64,000 nt of DNA, taken from NCBI RefSeq assembly GCF_040939455.1, contig NC_134115.1, positions 27,678,727 to 27,742,726 of the forward strand. Reading direction: 5' to 3'. Below, one piece after another: positions 10,559 to 27,299 of the stretch. Each line of letters opens with the position of its first letter. Position 1 is the first letter of the stretch. The notes below the pieces were generated by a model. The model was given only the letters and a program-made list of their open reading frames with translations. It was not told the DNA's origin and did not search any database. The position numbers and the translations under genes were made by a program. This DNA comes from Microcebus murinus (lineage: Eukaryota > Chordata > Mammalia > Primates > Cheirogaleidae).

Positions 10559-13499
10559 TGAGTTTCTCTAAAATATCAAATAAGGTACTATCCCCCTCAC
10601 CTTAAGCCAATATGTGTCCCTAAAGGAATTGTGAGGCTTTCTGAAGAAATAGCTATGCCTTTGTCCATCAACCCCAGCTATCAGCCAATCCAAATCTTTA
10701 AACAAAGTCATTCATCCAACCCACCACTTAGTCTCCCAGCAATAATGTCTTGCTGGATTTTCAATGGGATTTTTGCAGTTAGATTTTGCTGAGCATAAGT
10801 AATCAAAATCCCTCTTATTACACTCTTTTCCCCATAGGACTCTGCTTTGCAATATTATTTTCTCTTTTTGGAAATCTCTTGGGCTGCCTCTTGCATTTGC
10901 TCACATCACTTGTATTATTGGAAGGCATGTAAAGTGTCCTTAGGGTAGGGGTTTTCTTAGCTTCTTAGCTAAAGATGTACATCAAAAATAATATAGACTA
11001 ACAAGAAAAAATAGGATGGTAAGAATTTGGGAGGGAGAAGGATTAATGAAGAACAGCTTTATTTTTTTTCTTGTAAGTATGATCCAAATATTGAAGGAAG
11101 AAAATAATTATATGAGTATGTACTTACTCTCCAATTTAGTAACTGGAAAAATGATAATAAATCACCAAGCATAGTACTGAACTAGCCTAGGAATGATTTA
11201 TCCTTTTACCTGAGAAAAGAGACTGCCAATAAGACAGGGAAAAGCAGAGAACCAATGTTTAGTTTCTTCCCCTGGGGAGAAGTAGGAGCAAGAAATGCAG
11301 ATTCCATGTATTTCCATGGTCAAGGTGAGGGTCTGACTGTTGGAGAGAGAGAGAGAGAATAACAATGGTAGTCAAAGGAGCGCAAGTGTCTACATTTTAT
11401 GTTACATGAATGATGGGAGCTGAAAATGAAGTCTTCTGTTATATTTTTTTAAGTGCATAAGGGAGAAATTGTCATTGGCGCACAACTTTCTCAGATGATT
11501 CCAGGAATTTAGGAAAATAAGATACTAAAGACTACAAAAACTAGGGCTAAAATGCTCAGAAAATCTTGGGAAGTTTAAGCAATTTTCAAAATTAAGGAAC
11601 ATAATAATAATTAACATGTGCTTTCTTTTCTATAATCATAGTGGGAAAAATATATGTGTATATGTACATTTCATCTATGACAAAAATTAACCAGTGACTT
11701 ATAAACCCTGATACAAAATGCTGTTCATGAGTTAGGAACACAGTCCTAGACCTTAAATATAGTGTTTGATAATATGTCTGTATAATGAAATGCAAATAAC
11801 TCTTAAGAATCCAAAGAATGCATTTAGGAATTTATCAGACCATCGTAAGTCAACCAGCATGACATCTCCAAGTTCAACTCTTTTTTGAGACCAACAGAAC
11901 TGAATGTGGAGAATTGCTCCCAAGCCACTTTCAAAATCTCAAATTATTAATATCAAGGGAACAATCTAAGAGCAACGAGGTAAAAGAGTGGCTATTCAGC
12001 ATCAATCAGAGATTTAAATTGATATAAGCCAACCCAGTTCCTGGACATATTTTCATGCATAAATCCATTGAATGTACCAATGCTCTTATATTAAACCAAA
12101 GTGGCTCAAGTCTGTCTGCTTTTCTGTGAAATATAACCTGCCATTTTAGTAGCTGTCTGCTCAACTTGTGCCTCTGTATGTTCTAAAGTAGTAGTTTTTT
12201 CTTTCTTAAATTAAATGTGCTAATACCTCAGATTATCTATACTCTCCACCCCCTAACCAAAGGAGGATATTTGAGTATTATACAGAAGTAGTGGTGAAAT
12301 GATGATAATTTAAATTTCATTTATATGGGACTTAAGATCCAGAGCTTTGCAGAATGCAAAAAAGAAAAAAAAAGGGCATTTCAGACACACTTTGGCTAAG
12401 AAAAGGACATTTTCATAATCCCATCTGCTAAATTCATGCAAATTTGCAAAAAGCATTCTTATTTTTTAAAAGATTGGTTGCCTGGTCTATTACCATGCTA
12501 ATGGGCCAAACTCTGGGATGAGGCCCTCTTTTCCCCTGAGCTTTCACCAGATGAAGCCCCCACCTGGTGATTACTCATAGCACCTGCAGGCCACTCTCCC
12601 TTAGTGAAAAAAGCTGCCCCTGGGGTCCTCTATTTTTCACTCTCTCTCTTGGGAAACCTAATAGCCAGCAATCATTTGACACCTTGCCTATGTCAGAAGG
12701 AAACAATCTTGTTTTGAAGGCTTGTTGTAAGTTTCCAAGAAAAAAACAAATATTCCTAAATAGTTGAAATCCAATAGTGATATCATGAACTGACATCTGA
12801 AAAACAGAGTTCATTTGGAAGAGCAGATCTAATAAGTGAATTTAAACTATTCTTTTAATTAAAAGAATCAAAAAGCATGGCACGATTAAACCTTAGCTTC
12901 AGATTAGTAGTTCATAGCATGAAAAAAAAAGGAGACATTTTCAAGTTGTCAAATTGTATCTTCCCATAGATCCAAGTCTTTCTAGCAAATTATTTGAATC
13001 ATGTGGCCTACCATGTGTTGTTAAGGCATGAAAAGGGAAATACTAGTTCAGGTTTTACTAATTACCAAAGTCATTGAGGGGTGGGCTGGGGAGGGGTGGG
13101 AGGAACTGTAACAGAAACAGCGGGCAGAATGAGTATCTCTCCAGTACCGTTTTGACTTCCAATTTGAAAAGGGCCCAAGCAAAGGAAGACTCCTCCAGAA
13201 GGTTTGTGAACATTACCTGTTGGTATGTGAGGTCCTGTTCACCTTCTCTGCTTTTCCCAGAGGAGGAGGATGCAATGAGCACAACAACCCCATCCCCATC
13301 TATTCCTTTACCATCCCTCATCTCTGAGAACTGGTCCCACTAACCGAACTCCAGGGGATAACTGGAAGCTACATGAACCTCGGAAGCTCTAGATGGGGTC
13401 TTTGGCCAGCAGTCTGGCAGTATAAAAATAAGAGCAGCCTGCCAGTTACTGGTCATCCAATTGGACCTTTAGAAATCAGTAAGACTTTGGAAGTTACTC

Positions 13500-13650
13500 T
13501 GTCCAAACCGCCTATTTTCAGAGCATAAACTGAGGTCCAGAGAAAGGAAATGATCTGTCCAGGGTCACATGGGGCAGAGCCAGAACCACAGTATAGCCCA
13601 GCGCTGTTTCCACTGTGGGGTCACGTCACTGGCTATTCTCTACATGAGTA
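13500..13650 (-). repeat. MIR element
   Basis: GAGCATAAACTGAGGTCCAG, GGAAATGATCTGTCCAGGGT and GGGGCAGAGCCAGAACCACA follow the antisense MIR consensus order. Confidence 0.75.
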
Positions 13651-15289
13651 TCTGTAAGGTCCCCTCTGCCCAGCAATGCCCATCCTAGGAGAAGCAATGC
13701 AAATGCACCATCTGTGACATCTGCAGGTCACGGGCAGAGGTCAAGGCCACTGGCCCAGCACTGGCCCATGCACCGAGGCTGCCATCCCCTCCAGAGCCCA
13801 CCCAGGACAGTTATTCCAAGAGGTCTAAATTATACCCAATTTTATTCATTGTATGGAAAAAACTATTTCTTCTTTCCCCAAAGCTTTCCATCCTTCCTAG
13901 TAAGAAATAAAACTAATTTTCCTTAACTTCTCTGCACTCAAAAGTTCCTGCAGAGAAACAGACACAATCGGCCTTGCAGGCTGAGTTCAAACACATTACT
14001 TGTTAAACATTCCCTCCTCCAGATATTGCTTCAGCAAGAGCCTCTGACTCTCTCCTTATCCTCCAATCCTTCAGTTTACCCTGGATTCATTTATATGGCC
14101 TGATTACACAGATATATAAAGCAGAGCAGGCAAGTAAACGCTGGTGAGGGAGGAATTCTCACTGGCTTCCGTTGGGTGAGCCCTTTGTGGTCACACAGAA
14201 CGCAGCCCACTTCCTGGCAGGCCTTGGCTCAAAGTTCTGTAGCACCCAAATGGTCACCAAAACCTTCCTCCTGCTTCAGACCCAACCATACATAAGTCAT
14301 TCTGAAATAATAAAGCTTTATATGAGATTCCAGAGCCTTCTTTTGCAGTAGATACCCCTAAAAGTCCTTTATGAATAAAGCACTTGCTAAACATGTTTTA
14401 TTTGCCCCTTCAATTTTTATTTTGAATTTTACTGCTATTATTACTTTCTTGACGATTCCCACTCCTAAAGACACCTCAAAAGCATAAATATTGCCATTTT
14501 ATACTGGTCTTCAGGCAATATTGATGTCTTGTTCTTAGAATTCAAACTGATGCTCATCCCTAAGTTTCTCAAAACAAAATGCATAGGCATTAGGTTCACT
14601 ATTACGCACATTTTAAATTTTATTCTTACAAGATTAAAATAGGCACAAATTCATAGACTTGCTCTGATTGCCTTTCCATAGCATCACAATCAATCTTTCA
14701 GGGATTTTTCTGAAGCCTGGTATATGAGCATTATAGACCATAAAGGCCATGGAGTTCAACCTCCTTTCACTGGAAAGAAAAGTGTGGCCCTGAGGGACAT
14801 GGCTGATCCGTGTAGGACAGACAGAAGCTCAGGGCAGCTGACTAGAAGCTGGTGCTCTTCTTCCTGCCTGCCTCAGCATGCCCAGGAAAATAACACAGAG
14901 GGCTGAGCACGCTCTGGAGGTCATCCTTACGAGATCCAGACATCTATGACTTGAGGTCAACCCAGGCCAGTCCAGTCTCTTGGGCTCTTCTCATTAAATA
15001 ACAGCCTTGCCTACCAATCCAGTAGAGCCGGAGGACACAGAAACTGTGGCCTTGTTAACCTGCCCCAAAATAATGGAGAAAAGTAGTTGCATGGGTACTA
15101 TTTTTAAACTCAGTTTAATTTTTTTGGAAATGGCAATACATGAAAAGTTACTATCTTAAAACTTTGCCTGAGCTCCCTTTTTAAATATTTTATGCCAGCT
15201 TTTGCATAAAGAAGTCAGACAATTGGTCTGTCTCTATAGCCTCAGGGAAGCTTAACTTGCTGATTCAGTTAGATTGGCAAAGGAACCTG

Positions 15290-15552
15290 CAGGGGTGCAG
15301 TGGCTCACACCTGTAGTCCCAGTGCTTTGGGAAGCCAAGGTGGGAGGATTGCTTGAAGCTAGGAGCTCAAGACCAACCTAGGCAATATAGGGAAACCCAC
15401 TGTCTGTACGAAAAAAATTTAGAAAATAGCTAGTGGTTTACTCAGGAGGCTAAGGTGGAAAGATGGCTTGAGCCCTAGAGTTTGAGATTATAATGATCCA
15501 TGATCTGGCCACTGCACTCCATCCTGGGTGATAGAGCAAGACCCTGTCTCAA
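15290..15552 (+). mobile_element. Old Alu, decayed
   Basis: GGGGTGCAGTGGCTCACACC through CACTGCACTCCATCCTGGGT and AAGACCCTGTCTC. It has both arms but lacks the lemur-type ATAAATAG linker and carries many changes, so it predates the strepsirrhine Alus and belongs to an early primate Alu subfamily. Confidence 0.85.
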
Positions 15553-16439
15553 AAAGAATGAAAGAAAGATCTTCAACAAAGGATATTTTCAAATGTTGAC
15601 TGAGGAGGGTAGAGATCATTTTTGTGAAGGGACAAAAGGAACAATCAGGATGTCAGATTGGGTAGGGTTGGGCTCAGGTCAAAGAGGGGAGGGGTTCTGT
15701 GTCTCAAAGTGTTCCCACCTCATCTGTGGTACCCTTCACACAGTCCCATTGTGCCTGGCTGGCTCAAATTAGACCCCTGAGCCTGCCATGCACCCCAAGC
15801 CAAGGGAGAGGTGGAACCCCACAGGTTAGGGTAGGAGTTAATTCTAAGGACAGCAAGGAAGTCTAAAGAGCAGCAGTGGAATCTCACATGCTTGAGGCTA
15901 GTGCTTCAATTGCTTTTCCTCCCTTTACCCCACTGAGAACATCTGAATTCCACATACCGCAAAACATGTATTTCAAGTTGAATTTCCACAGTGAGCTCAG
16001 GCTGTGCCAACCAGGGGCGACTAATAGATAGTGACTAGTTTGTTATTGAGAATATAATACTAACTCCCAATGAAGTCAATTAATTTCACTGTTTTATTGG
16101 TTCACATTTTCAACAAAAACATTCTGAATGCCTACCATACCCATGGCCCTACAAAAGGCACTGAGAATATAAAGAGAAACAAAAACAATTAAGAAAAATA
16201 TAAAGCAATCGGTTTAATGATAGAATACGGTAGGCTGCCTCTAACCCCAAACCTCAATACTTTTCAATGGATTTGGCTGACCGCAGAAGAGCTGAGTAAG
16301 GATAACTGAAAACCTACCCTCAGGTTAGCAAAAGAACTTAATTTCCAACTGACAGTGATGATCTTTTTACACTATATATGTCCCAGTTCTGCTATGTAAC
16401 TTAACCATTGCCACCAGAACCTTATTTAGCAGACAAGCG

Positions 16440-16590
16440 GTCTGACAGACTGTGGGTGTACACCCGAACCACCTGGAGGAGCTAATAAAGAACATAGAGA
16501 CTGATACATGGGAATAGGTACGACAAGGTCCAGGCCTTGGTACTGTCACCAAGTTCCCCAAGTGATTCTGATGCCACCAAAATTGGAAAA
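16440..16590 (+). repeat. Decayed MER5-type hAT fossil
   Basis: It contains CGAACCACCTGGAGGAGCTA and CCCCAAGTGATTCTGATGCC in MER5 order. Borders are poor. Confidence 0.45.
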
Positions 16591-17601
16591 CCGCCACTAT
16601 AGATTATGAGTCTCTTCTGTGGAGTGGCAGAAATCTCACACAGCATCCTGAGTGGGTCCTCCATTAGGGACAAAACTGGGTGAAGTCCCTCATGCCTCTC
16701 CAAAATATATCTAAGGACACCAGGCTTCCTACACAGTGTGACGCCCCAGTCATTCATGGTATAGAGCACTCTCCTGCAAGAAGGAACTAAACCAGACCAG
16801 GAGAGTTGATTAATCGTTCCCTTTGGAATTCACTGCATAGTCAGAAGTTCCCACAAACGGAACTGATTCTTCCTCGACCTCATAGAGCAAAACTTTCAGA
16901 GCTCCTTTTTGAAGTAGAAAGAAGTAATGAGTAAATAATAATAAAAACTTTATTGTTTTTGCATCTATATGTGGCAAGCAGCTAAAAGATATGCCATAAC
17001 TATAGGTCTTTAAGAAACACTATCCTCTTTGGAAGAAATAAATGAAACATCTCCTTAATTCTAGAAAAAATGAATTTTCTATTGACAAAAGTCTTCTTCT
17101 GCTCCTCTCCCACCTGTCTTTAAACACAGGGGATGTTCATATACCACTTCATCCTCACACCCAAAATCCCCTCCCTAGGTACTGCTCTTTTTTTTTTTTT
17201 TTTTTTTTTTAGGAAAAAGGTTCCATTTTTAAAAAATTATTAATGGAGGATTTGCATTAAAGGAGACTTGAGCCCTAAGCAGGTCCCAGCTGATGCAGGC
17301 CCTGGTAATAACACTCATCTTCTGAAAGAGTCTTCCGTTAGTGAGCGGGAAGAACTAAATGACTGTCAAGAGAACAGCAACAGGACTGAGTCAGAAGCAG
17401 AAAAGGGGGCTCGGGGAACATCTGGGGACCCTAGTTTCTAGTGGCGGGGAGTGACAGCATTTGTTATGTCTAGCTCTGTGTTTCTTTCTGCTACACTGGT
17501 GTTTTTTTCTCCCCAGCTGAAGACTTGAATAAGTATTTTGATTTTCTGTTATTGCCGACGATTACTGCACCTTCTTATTTAACTTATGTCTTCTTTCCAA
17601 G

Positions 17602-17637
17602 CGAGAATATCCAGGTTTCGGTTGGATCTATTTTAAG
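17602..17637 (+). CDS. TRPM3: TRPM3 exon 15, 36-nt cassette exon
   Basis: A small exon with acceptor TTCTTTCCAAG and donor AAG|GTGAAT, phase 0 on both sides. It encodes the 12 residues REYPGFGWIYFK. Inclusion or skipping leaves the frame intact, and exon 15 is one of the variable exons listed for TRPM3 (8, 13, 15, 17, 20, 24, 28; from memory). It lies only 160 nt upstream of exon 16. It is too short to be found as an open frame and was recognised from the protein sequence and splice borders. The insert is rich in aromatic residues and sits in the cytosolic domain before the charged linker. Confidence 0.93.
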
Positions 17638-17797
17638 GTGAATTAATTAACCAGCATAATAATACATTCATATGTTTCTTTTTTTTCATCATTTTTTTTT
17701 TCTCTAAAATAGTTACAGAACACATGAAATAGAACCCCTAGTAAACCGCGTTGTCTTTTGGATTTGTTTGTTTGTTTGTTTCATTCTTCCCGGATAG
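17638..17797 (+). other. TRPM3 intron 15, 160-nt short intron
   Basis: A very short intron, very rich in T, with two long T/C tracts. A secondary AG (CTCTAAAATAG) lies about 86 nt before the used acceptor. Its small size brings cassette exon 15 close to exon 16. Confidence 0.9.
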
Positions 17798-18073
<276 letters not shown>

Positions 18074-18839
18074 TAAAAAAAAAATTTTTTTTTTTAATTA
18101 GAAAAACAAAAACAGAGTGTATGGGGAAAAGAGGAAACTGTTTTTGGTGGGTTTCTTTGTTTTTTTTCACTAGGTCCGATTCAAATCAGAAAATTGCACT
18201 GAGAGTGAGCTTAAATAATCAGAGAGTATTAATGAAATTCAAATTAATCGTATTGTTAAGATTATTAAACTCAGCAGTTTTCCAGGTTTTGGGTCTTGGG
18301 AATCTATTTATACCTTTAAAAATTGTTGAGAAACCCAAAGAGTGTTTATCTCTGAGAATTCTATCAGTGTTTACCATGTAAGAAATTTAAATTGAGATTC
18401 TAAAAATATTTATTCATTTTAAGGTAACCATAAGAATCCCATTAAATGTGAAAATAAATAACATGTTTATGAAAACTATATTTTCAAAAACAAAAAATTA
18501 ATGATAAGAGTAGTGTTGTTTCACTTTTTTTTTTTTACAAGTTTCTGTAATGTCTGGCTTGATAGAAGACAGCTAGATTCTCCTAATTGGGCAGTCTATT
18601 ACAAGATGTTTTGAAGTATATGAAGAAAATCTGACCTCACACAAATATGTGACAAATATTATACATATATCAGAAAAAGGAAGGAGTATTTTAGCAATCT
18701 TTACATACAATTACAGATATATTTTTTGTACTACACAAAAATTTAACAAGTAACAGTTTCTTAAAAATGAGTTGCAATGTGAAATCTAACACCATGTAAG
18801 TGAATTTCAGACTCTTATCACATTAAAATCCACTGGTTT

Positions 18840-19310
<471 letters not shown>

Positions 19311-20892
19311 AATTAAAATAGTAAAATGAAATAAAATCCACTGGTCTTTCTTGCATAGTTTATGGATCTTATCATAGATTGGTCATTGGAAAATATCGGT
19401 TTGTTGAGTTATACAGATCTTCCAAATATTGACACATTTCATTATATAATTTCCAAAAAATCGCATTCATTAATATTATCTCTAATCTCATCAGAAAAGT
19501 CTTTACATACTGAAAAATTGTCAAGGTCATGGTGAGGGAGAAATGCAAGTTTTCCAAAATTCCAATTTTTTTTTTTTTTTTGAAAGTGTGAATTTTTTCA
19601 CTGGCAACAGATCCTGTCAGTTGTTTTTCTTGAAATAATAATCTCACTTGGGTCATTCCAAAAATGTCTGCCAAATGTCCAAGTCTAAAGAACCAGAGTA
19701 TGTCTGCCAGCCATTCCTGCAAGTAAAAATGATATCTTATATATATTAAAAAAAAAAGATGGCTATAATTCGATCCAAACAATCATAGAAGTGCATTTCC
19801 CCAGGAGAGCCCATCATACATAGGTCAGTGTGCAGCAGAAATACTTTCAGAGCATGCTTCCCATTTCATCCCACAGAACAGCAAAAGGACACATAGTCAA
19901 GGGGAGAGATTTAATAAGGTTAATCATTTTTAGGGCTCAGCAAGGACATTCTTAAGTGAAATTTTTGTTTTGTTTTTCTGCAAGTGCATAACAGTGGGAT
20001 CTAATGACAATTGGTAAAGTTTGGTACCACTGCCTTTATTCTTGCTAAGAAGACACCCAGCAGTTTTTATTCACCATCAGTGCAAATGTTAACAGTGTCA
20101 AAACCCAATATCATCTTCGTATTATTATGCAAATAGCTTTGACTTCACACACTCTCTGAAAGTGTTTCAGGGAGCCTCACAATCCATGGACCACATTCTG
20201 AGAACTGCTGCTCTAGCTGGTAGTGGGCATGATTTTTATTTTTAACAAAGCTTTCTTCTGATTATGAAGGTATTTTGTAGGACTGGTAGAGAACTTTGAA
20301 AACAAACAAAACTGTATGAAGAAGAAAAATATAACACAGATTTTTAGCCTGGTGGTCACTTTAGAAGGTGAAAGGAAAAGAAAGGGAGAAAGACCAGGTT
20401 CAAGCTGTTCCAACTTGAATAGTCAAATAAAATTTGGAGGAACTATGAATGCTATAACCTTATCATTTACTCAAAGAACTTTCAAGATGGCACTCTGTAA
20501 TGCTTAAAAGCTTAAAATTGGTATTCCTGACCCTTGAGATGTAATTTTGATCTCCCTTGTTAAATATAAATCAGGGTTTGTAATCTGCTGAGTTGCCTTC
20601 TCTCTCTGTCTCTGTCTGTGCCAGTTTTGCACATTCCCAGCATGGCTGATGATGACACCTTGTGCGCTGACACTTTCCATGCCTGAGAGCCTTCTGCTAC
20701 CATCAGCACATGCCCTCTGGCCCCACTCACCCTTGCCCCACTGTCCGGCAGCACGGGGAGATGGCCAGCAGGAAGCATCCAAACATACATTTCTGACTTA
20801 TATCCCAAGTCTCTAGGAAACACAGGTTTTCCAGGAGTTTCAGAAATATGTGACTTAATTTGTTGGATTGGATGTTTCATTGCTCATCTCTC

Positions 20893-21135
20893 TTAATCTG
20901 TGCAGCTGCTATAACAAAATACCATGAACTGTGTTGCTTATAACAACCGAAATTTATTTCTCACAGTTCTGGAGTCTGAGGAGTGTAAGATCCAGGGGCC
21001 AGCAGATTCAGCATCTGATAGGGGCCCATCCCATTCATGAGGGCTCTCCCCTCTTGACCTAATCACCTCCCAAAAGATCTACCTCCTAATACCATAACCT
21101 TGGGGGTTAGAATTTCAACACATGAATGTGGAGAG
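20893..21135 (+). repeat. Old interspersed repeat, second copy of the 6798 family
   Basis: CAGCTGCTATAACAAAATAC, ATTTATTTCTCACAGTTCTG, CCCATTCATGAGGGCTCTCC and TAGAATTTCAACACATGAAT, in the same order as the family consensus. It keeps internal parts missing from the first copy. Confidence 0.7.
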
Positions 21136-21483
21136 GGGGCAGTGCTCTGCAGGTGGCAGCCAAGCAGGATGGTTACAGGAAGGTGAAAGAAATCTTGATC
21201 CACAAAAGACATTCTAAACCTGCAGGCTCTACCCTCGGGCCATCTCACTATGCCTCTCCAGTTTCCCAATTTTCTGTGATTCACCAAAATCACTAAATAC
21301 ATAATTCTCTTAGGACTTCTATAAATAGGTTTTCTTCTTGTGGTGTTTTATTTAGCAAAATAAAAATAAGTGCTATATGGTACAATAGAGTTCTTACAGT
21401 ACCTGTTTAAGATACAGTAGGACTCTTTTCTTACCTCTATGAAAGAAAGATCTAACCTTGTTCATAACATTTTTTTTTAACAG

Positions 21484-21513
21484 CCCAAAGCCTTGAAACT
21501 GCTGGGAATGGAA
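21484..21513 (+). CDS. TRPM3: TRPM3 exon 17, 30-nt cassette exon
   Basis: A 30-nt exon encoding PKALKLLGME, phase 0 on both sides. A T-rich tract with TTTTTTTTAACAG precedes it and the near-consensus donor GAA|GTAAGT follows. It is in-frame whether used or not, and exon 17 is in the published list of variable TRPM3 exons (recalled). It joins the globular homology region of exon 16 to the basic/acidic linker at the start of exon 18. Confidence 0.94.
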
Positions 21514-23537
<2,024 letters not shown>

Positions 23538-23543
23538 TAGGAG

Positions 23544-23698
23544 GGTGGTTCTAAACCTGGACTGTGGATCAAATCTCCTGCAGAGCGTTGTTCTGTTTTG
23601 TTTTGCTTTCCATGCAGAGGCTAGGACGTCCCCCAAGTCCTGAACCAAAATCCCCAAGGAGGGCGCCTAGACATTAATATATTTCAGAAGATCCAAAG
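23544..23698 (+). repeat. Decayed MER5-type hAT fossil
   Basis: GGTGGTTCTAAACCTGGACT at the start and CTGAACCAAAATCCCCAAGG later, in MER5 order. Interrupted and poor. Confidence 0.45.
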
Positions 23699-24279
23699 GT
23701 GGTGGTAACACACGGGTGCCATAGGGAGAGCCATTCGTATGGGCACAGCCAGCTGCACAGAAGTCCCCACCTAGGCAACCTGTCACTTCTGGGTGTGCCT
23801 GGGTGTGAACCCCCAACCCTCTTCAGCATCATGTCTCAGAGACATTGGCTCTTACCAGATGTGCTTGAGCTAGTTTTTAAACTGAAATAAAAATGAAACA
23901 GATTTATATGCAAAGACATTGCTAGAAAATCCTGATCTATTCTTCAATGAGGAAAAACAAGTTGCAGACCAGTCTATATAACCTGAGTCCATTTTTATCC
24001 AGTGTGTGTATGTATTGCTATGTCTGTATAAATTAATTTTTTTAAAAAAACAGGAAGGACACATAGTAAATTGTGTGTAGAGGTTACTTCTGACATTGAA
24101 AGGATAATGTCAGGGACTTTACTGTTTTTAAGAGAAGTAGGATGGAGTGCAGCTTTTGCTTTTTTAGTGGCTTTTTTTTCAATGTTTTTCAAAGATATCA
24201 TTAAACTGAAAGAAGCAAAAGAAAGACAAAAATAGAAAGTGAAAGATTGAAAGAATGTGGGGGGGTTTTGTTTGTTTTT

Positions 24280-24640
24280 TGTTTTAGTTTTTGTGATACC
24301 AGTTTCTTTTCATTTTTTGACTGTATATATTTAAGGTGTCCATGAGGTTTTGACATATACAGTGAAATGGTTCCTGTAGTCAAGCAAATTAACATATCTG
24401 TCATCTTGCATAGTTACCCTTTTTTTGTGTGTGTGTGGTAATAGCACCTAAAATCTATGCTCCTGGTAAATTTCCAGTATACAATATTATACCCATAGTA
24501 CTGTATAGTTATACATCTCTATTGTACTTATTCATCCTACATATCTGCAACTTTGTGCCCTTTGACCTATATCTCCCATTTCTTCCCCTCCCCCGCCCCT
24601 CTTCCCACCCTGGTGGCCACCATTTTACTGGACCAGTGCC
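24280..24640 (+). repeat. L1 3'-UTR-like fragment
   Basis: GTACTGTATAGTTATACATC, ATTGTACTTATTCATCCTAC, CTTTGTGCCCTTTGACCTAT and the C-rich run after it match the order of old L1 3' UTRs. Confidence 0.6.
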
Positions 24641-25803
24641 CCTTCCCCCACACCACTCTTCCCATGGTCTCTTGGCCCAGGGTCACAGAAGGGCTCTGTG
24701 CAGCGGGTCGTGGATGTCCTACAGCCACACTGCTAGTGACCGCGGAGCCTAGCCTCAGACAGGGAGCCAAGCTGGCGCTCAGCTCTGAGACGGTGTAATG
24801 TCCCCTGAAGGCTGCCAGCACGCAACCTGAGCCTCCCCAGGCCTGCCAGGCACCCAGAATTCAGGGTCATCGCTGTCCCTCTCCCCTGAACTGCTCTTGA
24901 GTCCCTGTGGTCAGTCGAGCACCGGCTGTCCCTGCCTCACTACTTGGAGATCATTTTTACTGACCCTTCGCGATCTGTCTTAGCCCCTCACCTCGGAGCA
25001 GTTTCTTCAAGGAGGTTCATCTTCGGAAGCCTTGTGCCCCGGAGTCGTGTTGGGGTTGAGAGCAGTGGTGGGAGAAGACTTGGGGAACCCAAGTCAGATG
25101 TCAGTATCATCATTCGGAAGTTCACTCGCTCCCCACAGTGGAGAATGACATTGCCATATGGCGCTGGCCCCTCCTGGGGCACTTGGCCAAGGGCAGCCTC
25201 TTGCTGCACACAGAGCCTGCTGGGATGTGTACCTGTGTTTCTGTTGTATAGTGGAGATTGCTCTGAAATAAACAAAATGCTTTACTACCATGTACTCAGG
25301 ATCAACTTATAACAACATCTTTTACGGAGATAATCAGATAATGCATAATCAATTCCACTTGAAACATTAGCAAATAAATACCAATGGATGTATGTATGAA
25401 TTGATTTCACAATCAAAATCAAGGGTTGTCTAATGGCAAAATTGGAATCCGGATTCTCTACCACTTTTGGCTCGAATAGAGTCTCTTTTTTTCCTCAGTT
25501 TCCCCCATGCAAAGTGAGTGTTAATTGGGTAAGATGTAGTTGGGTAAAATGCTTTTTTTCCTTCAAAAATGAAAGTGAGCTACTGTGCAAAATGATTTCC
25601 CAGAAGGGACAAAGTGACCCTCTTAGCATTAATGTGTTCAGTTATTCAAATGTGCAGGACACCCCCCCCCCCGGGCATACAACACCCACGTGCACATGTG
25701 CACACACGCTAACACTTGAACACACGCCCTCTGATTCTAAGCAACCACCCTAATCTTAATCCTTTAAATGTGATTATTATTATTATCATTATTATTACTT
25801 TAG

Positions 25804-26013
<210 letters not shown>

Positions 26014-27299
26014 TAATCCACCGGTCCCGCTGACATGCTTGAAGTCAGACAGCTGTTCCCTAGCCTCCCCCCGTGTTTAATCATGGGGTGCTTTCATTTA
26101 GGTATCGAGACCAGGGTATAATAAATGTGTGTTCTTTCTGTGTAAATAACATGATTATAGGATCCAACTGTATGTGACATCTTTCCGCCAGCCACTTGGT
26201 GCAGGACAAACCAATAAAATTCAAAAGCAGGACACCCTAAATTTTCCAAACAAGCAAAGCATTCCGAACAGCCGGGTGCTGTGTCTGTCTTAGCACACAA
26301 AGGAGAGGGAATCCATGATTTGGGAGCAGCCGGCTTCCCCGAGCTGGGACTGTTCGGCTGATCAGAGGCTGGGTCTGTGTCTGTCTTCAGGGTCAGGCTC
26401 ACAATTACAGCACTAATTGAATTTTGAGGTTTGTACGGAAAGCTTTTATTAGCTCTTCCTGGTATAATTATAGAGCATGGATGCTTTGTTCTGCAGAAAG
26501 AAGGGGGCAGCTGGGCATGGGACAGCTTCCCACAACTCCCGCCTGAGCAGCGTGACTGCCGCTGGCACCTTTCCAAAGGCTAAAAATATCACTAGCCATT
26601 AAAGGGACATGCAAGGCTTCATAGCTTGGGAGCCATCAAGCGACAACTCCATAAGGACATTCTTGATAGGCTTCACCCCTTCACCACCACCACCACCCTC
26701 CCAATGACCATTGCCTGTAGTGATCCAGAAGAAGCTATAAGGGAAATAAAACAAAAATGATTTTGCTCAGGTGACAAAAGGCCTTTTGCATTATTATCCT
26801 ACTGGGACCACTGCATGAATTGTTTTTCCTCCAGATAAACAATATTTCTTTCCAGTAGGCCCTTCCTAAAGATCTATTTGCAGCCCAATCCCTGACTCAC
26901 TGAATCAAAAGCCAACTTTTGTTTCGGTTTCAGGATCCTTATAAAAATCTGTAGAGGAGTCTGCTCACCTCTGTGACAGGATCAGATGACTGTCTTCCCT
27001 AACAATCTCACCCTAATTTTGGCTCTGGGTAGGAGAGGATATTTTAATCATTAGCAGAATCATTGGTAGTAGTAATACCCAATCTTTATTGAATATTTCT
27101 GCAGAGTGTGTGGTCTAGAGCCAGAATCCTGCCCCTCCCCCCACCAGTGGGCACAATTTTATAACCTCTAACATAAGAATAATAACATTGTCTACCTCAC
27201 AGGTAGTTGTGGTTTAAAAAGTGTGCAGGTAAACTATTTAGGTTGGCAAATGCCACACCATAAACACTGATAAATGTTCTTTAATATTGTTATAACAGT

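Larger units (their letters stand above)
8830..17601 (+). other. TRPM3 intron 14
   Basis: An 8772-nt intron. It contains decayed MIRs (9400-9475, 9520-9700, 13500-13650), a double hairpin (10499-10558), an old Alu (15290-15552), a MER5-type fossil near 16440-16590 and a T run of about 22 near 17189. Most of 9700-13400 and 13700-15250 is AT-rich unique sequence with no feature I can support. It ends in the pyrimidine-rich acceptor of exon 15. Confidence 0.85.

Noticed and set aside
26094..26576. A 160-codon minus-strand open frame
   Set aside because: It lies just after exon 20 inside the intron, with no recognisable motif or codon pattern and no regulatory context.
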